NCBI GenBank assembly: GCA_004376975.1
Contig: SOJA01000003.1
Location: 1 to 15,246, forward strand
Direction: 5' to 3'
DNA length: 15,246 bases
Source of the DNA: Candidatus Bathyarchaeota archaeon
Lineage (GTDB): Archaea > Thermoproteota > Bathyarchaeia > Bathyarchaeales > UBA233
Of this stretch, positions 15,136 to 15,246 are shown in pieces (position 1 is the stretch's first letter; every line of letters begins with the position of its first letter). A program made the position numbers and the translations under genes. The notes beneath the pieces were generated by a model. That model had not been told where the DNA came from, made no database searches, and saw nothing but the letters and a program-made list of their open reading frames with translations.

Positions 15136-15208
15136 GTTCAACTTCTGAAGTTTTGGGCTTCCTACTTATTGACAAGCCCATTTATTTACTTTTAGAATTG
15201 CACTGTTG

Positions 15209-15218
15209 ACTTATAAGT
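15209..15218 (-). promoter_or_regulatory. Candidate TATA box for the ribophorin-like gene (palindromic ACTTATAAGT)
   Basis: The 10-base palindrome ACTTATAAGT contains TTATAAG, a good archaeal TATA match, preceded on the minus strand by purine-rich GAGGAT, a possible BRE. Transcription would begin near 15187, giving a leader of about 60 bases. Being palindromic, it could in principle serve either direction. Confidence 0.45.
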
Positions 15219-15246
15219 ATCCTCACTTTGTTTTAGGAGTTTTGAG

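Noticed and set aside
15124..15141. TTG start for the ribophorin-like gene
   Set aside because: The GGAGG ribosome site lies within these codons and is correctly spaced for ATG 15123.

Overview
The window reads as chromosomal DNA of an archaeon. The evidence is a Hel308/Hjm helicase, an archaeal-type adenylosuccinate lyase, TATA-like promoter elements, Shine-Dalgarno sites matching the archaeal anti-SD (GGTGA, GGAGG), and an ammonia-type asparagine synthetase homologue. The moderate GC content and gene set fit a TACK-lineage archaeon, perhaps a Bathyarchaeia-like one; this placement is an inference without a phylogeny. Genes are closely packed and no gap exceeds about 140 bases. I see no tRNA, rRNA, CRISPR array, insertion sequence or phage gene.

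Layout, left to right. (1) 52-2893, minus: a MoxR/NorQ-type AAA+ ATPase followed by a von Willebrand A protein with an intact metal site, a classic metal-insertion or remodelling pair. A divergent 172-residue protein of unknown function lies at 3017-3535. (2) 3579-6809, minus: a tightly coupled Fe-S cluster operon in the order NifS/IscS-like protein, IscU scaffold, SufS-type cysteine desulfurase, and an 89-residue protein whose predicted fold resembles one TBP repeat. The IscS-like protein keeps the PLP lysine and catalytic cysteine but has lost several other active-site residues, while SufS is canonical. (3) 6949-9180, plus: Hel308, divergent from the Fe-S operon. Its stop codon overlaps that of the convergent purB (9177-10544, minus, TTG start).

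(4) 10618-13135, plus: an asparagine synthetase homologue whose glutaminase nucleophile Cys2 is Gly, then a histone-deacetylase-fold amidohydrolase 16 bases downstream. (5) 13169-13351, minus: a 2[4Fe-4S] ferredoxin. (6) 13417-15123, minus: a secreted, membrane-anchored protein with a long cytosolic helical tail. Along its length it resembles eukaryotic ribophorin I (OST1), a subunit of the N-oligosaccharyltransferase complex. I consider this the most remarkable gene in the window.

How the genes may work together: the Fe-S operon would supply clusters for proteins such as the ferredoxin. The AAA+/VWA pair probably activates a client encoded elsewhere or the divergent unknown protein. The amide-forming and amide-hydrolysing enzymes at 10618-13135 may share a small-molecule or protein-modification pathway. 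The ribophorin-like protein would belong with an AglB/STT3 glycosyltransferase not in this window.
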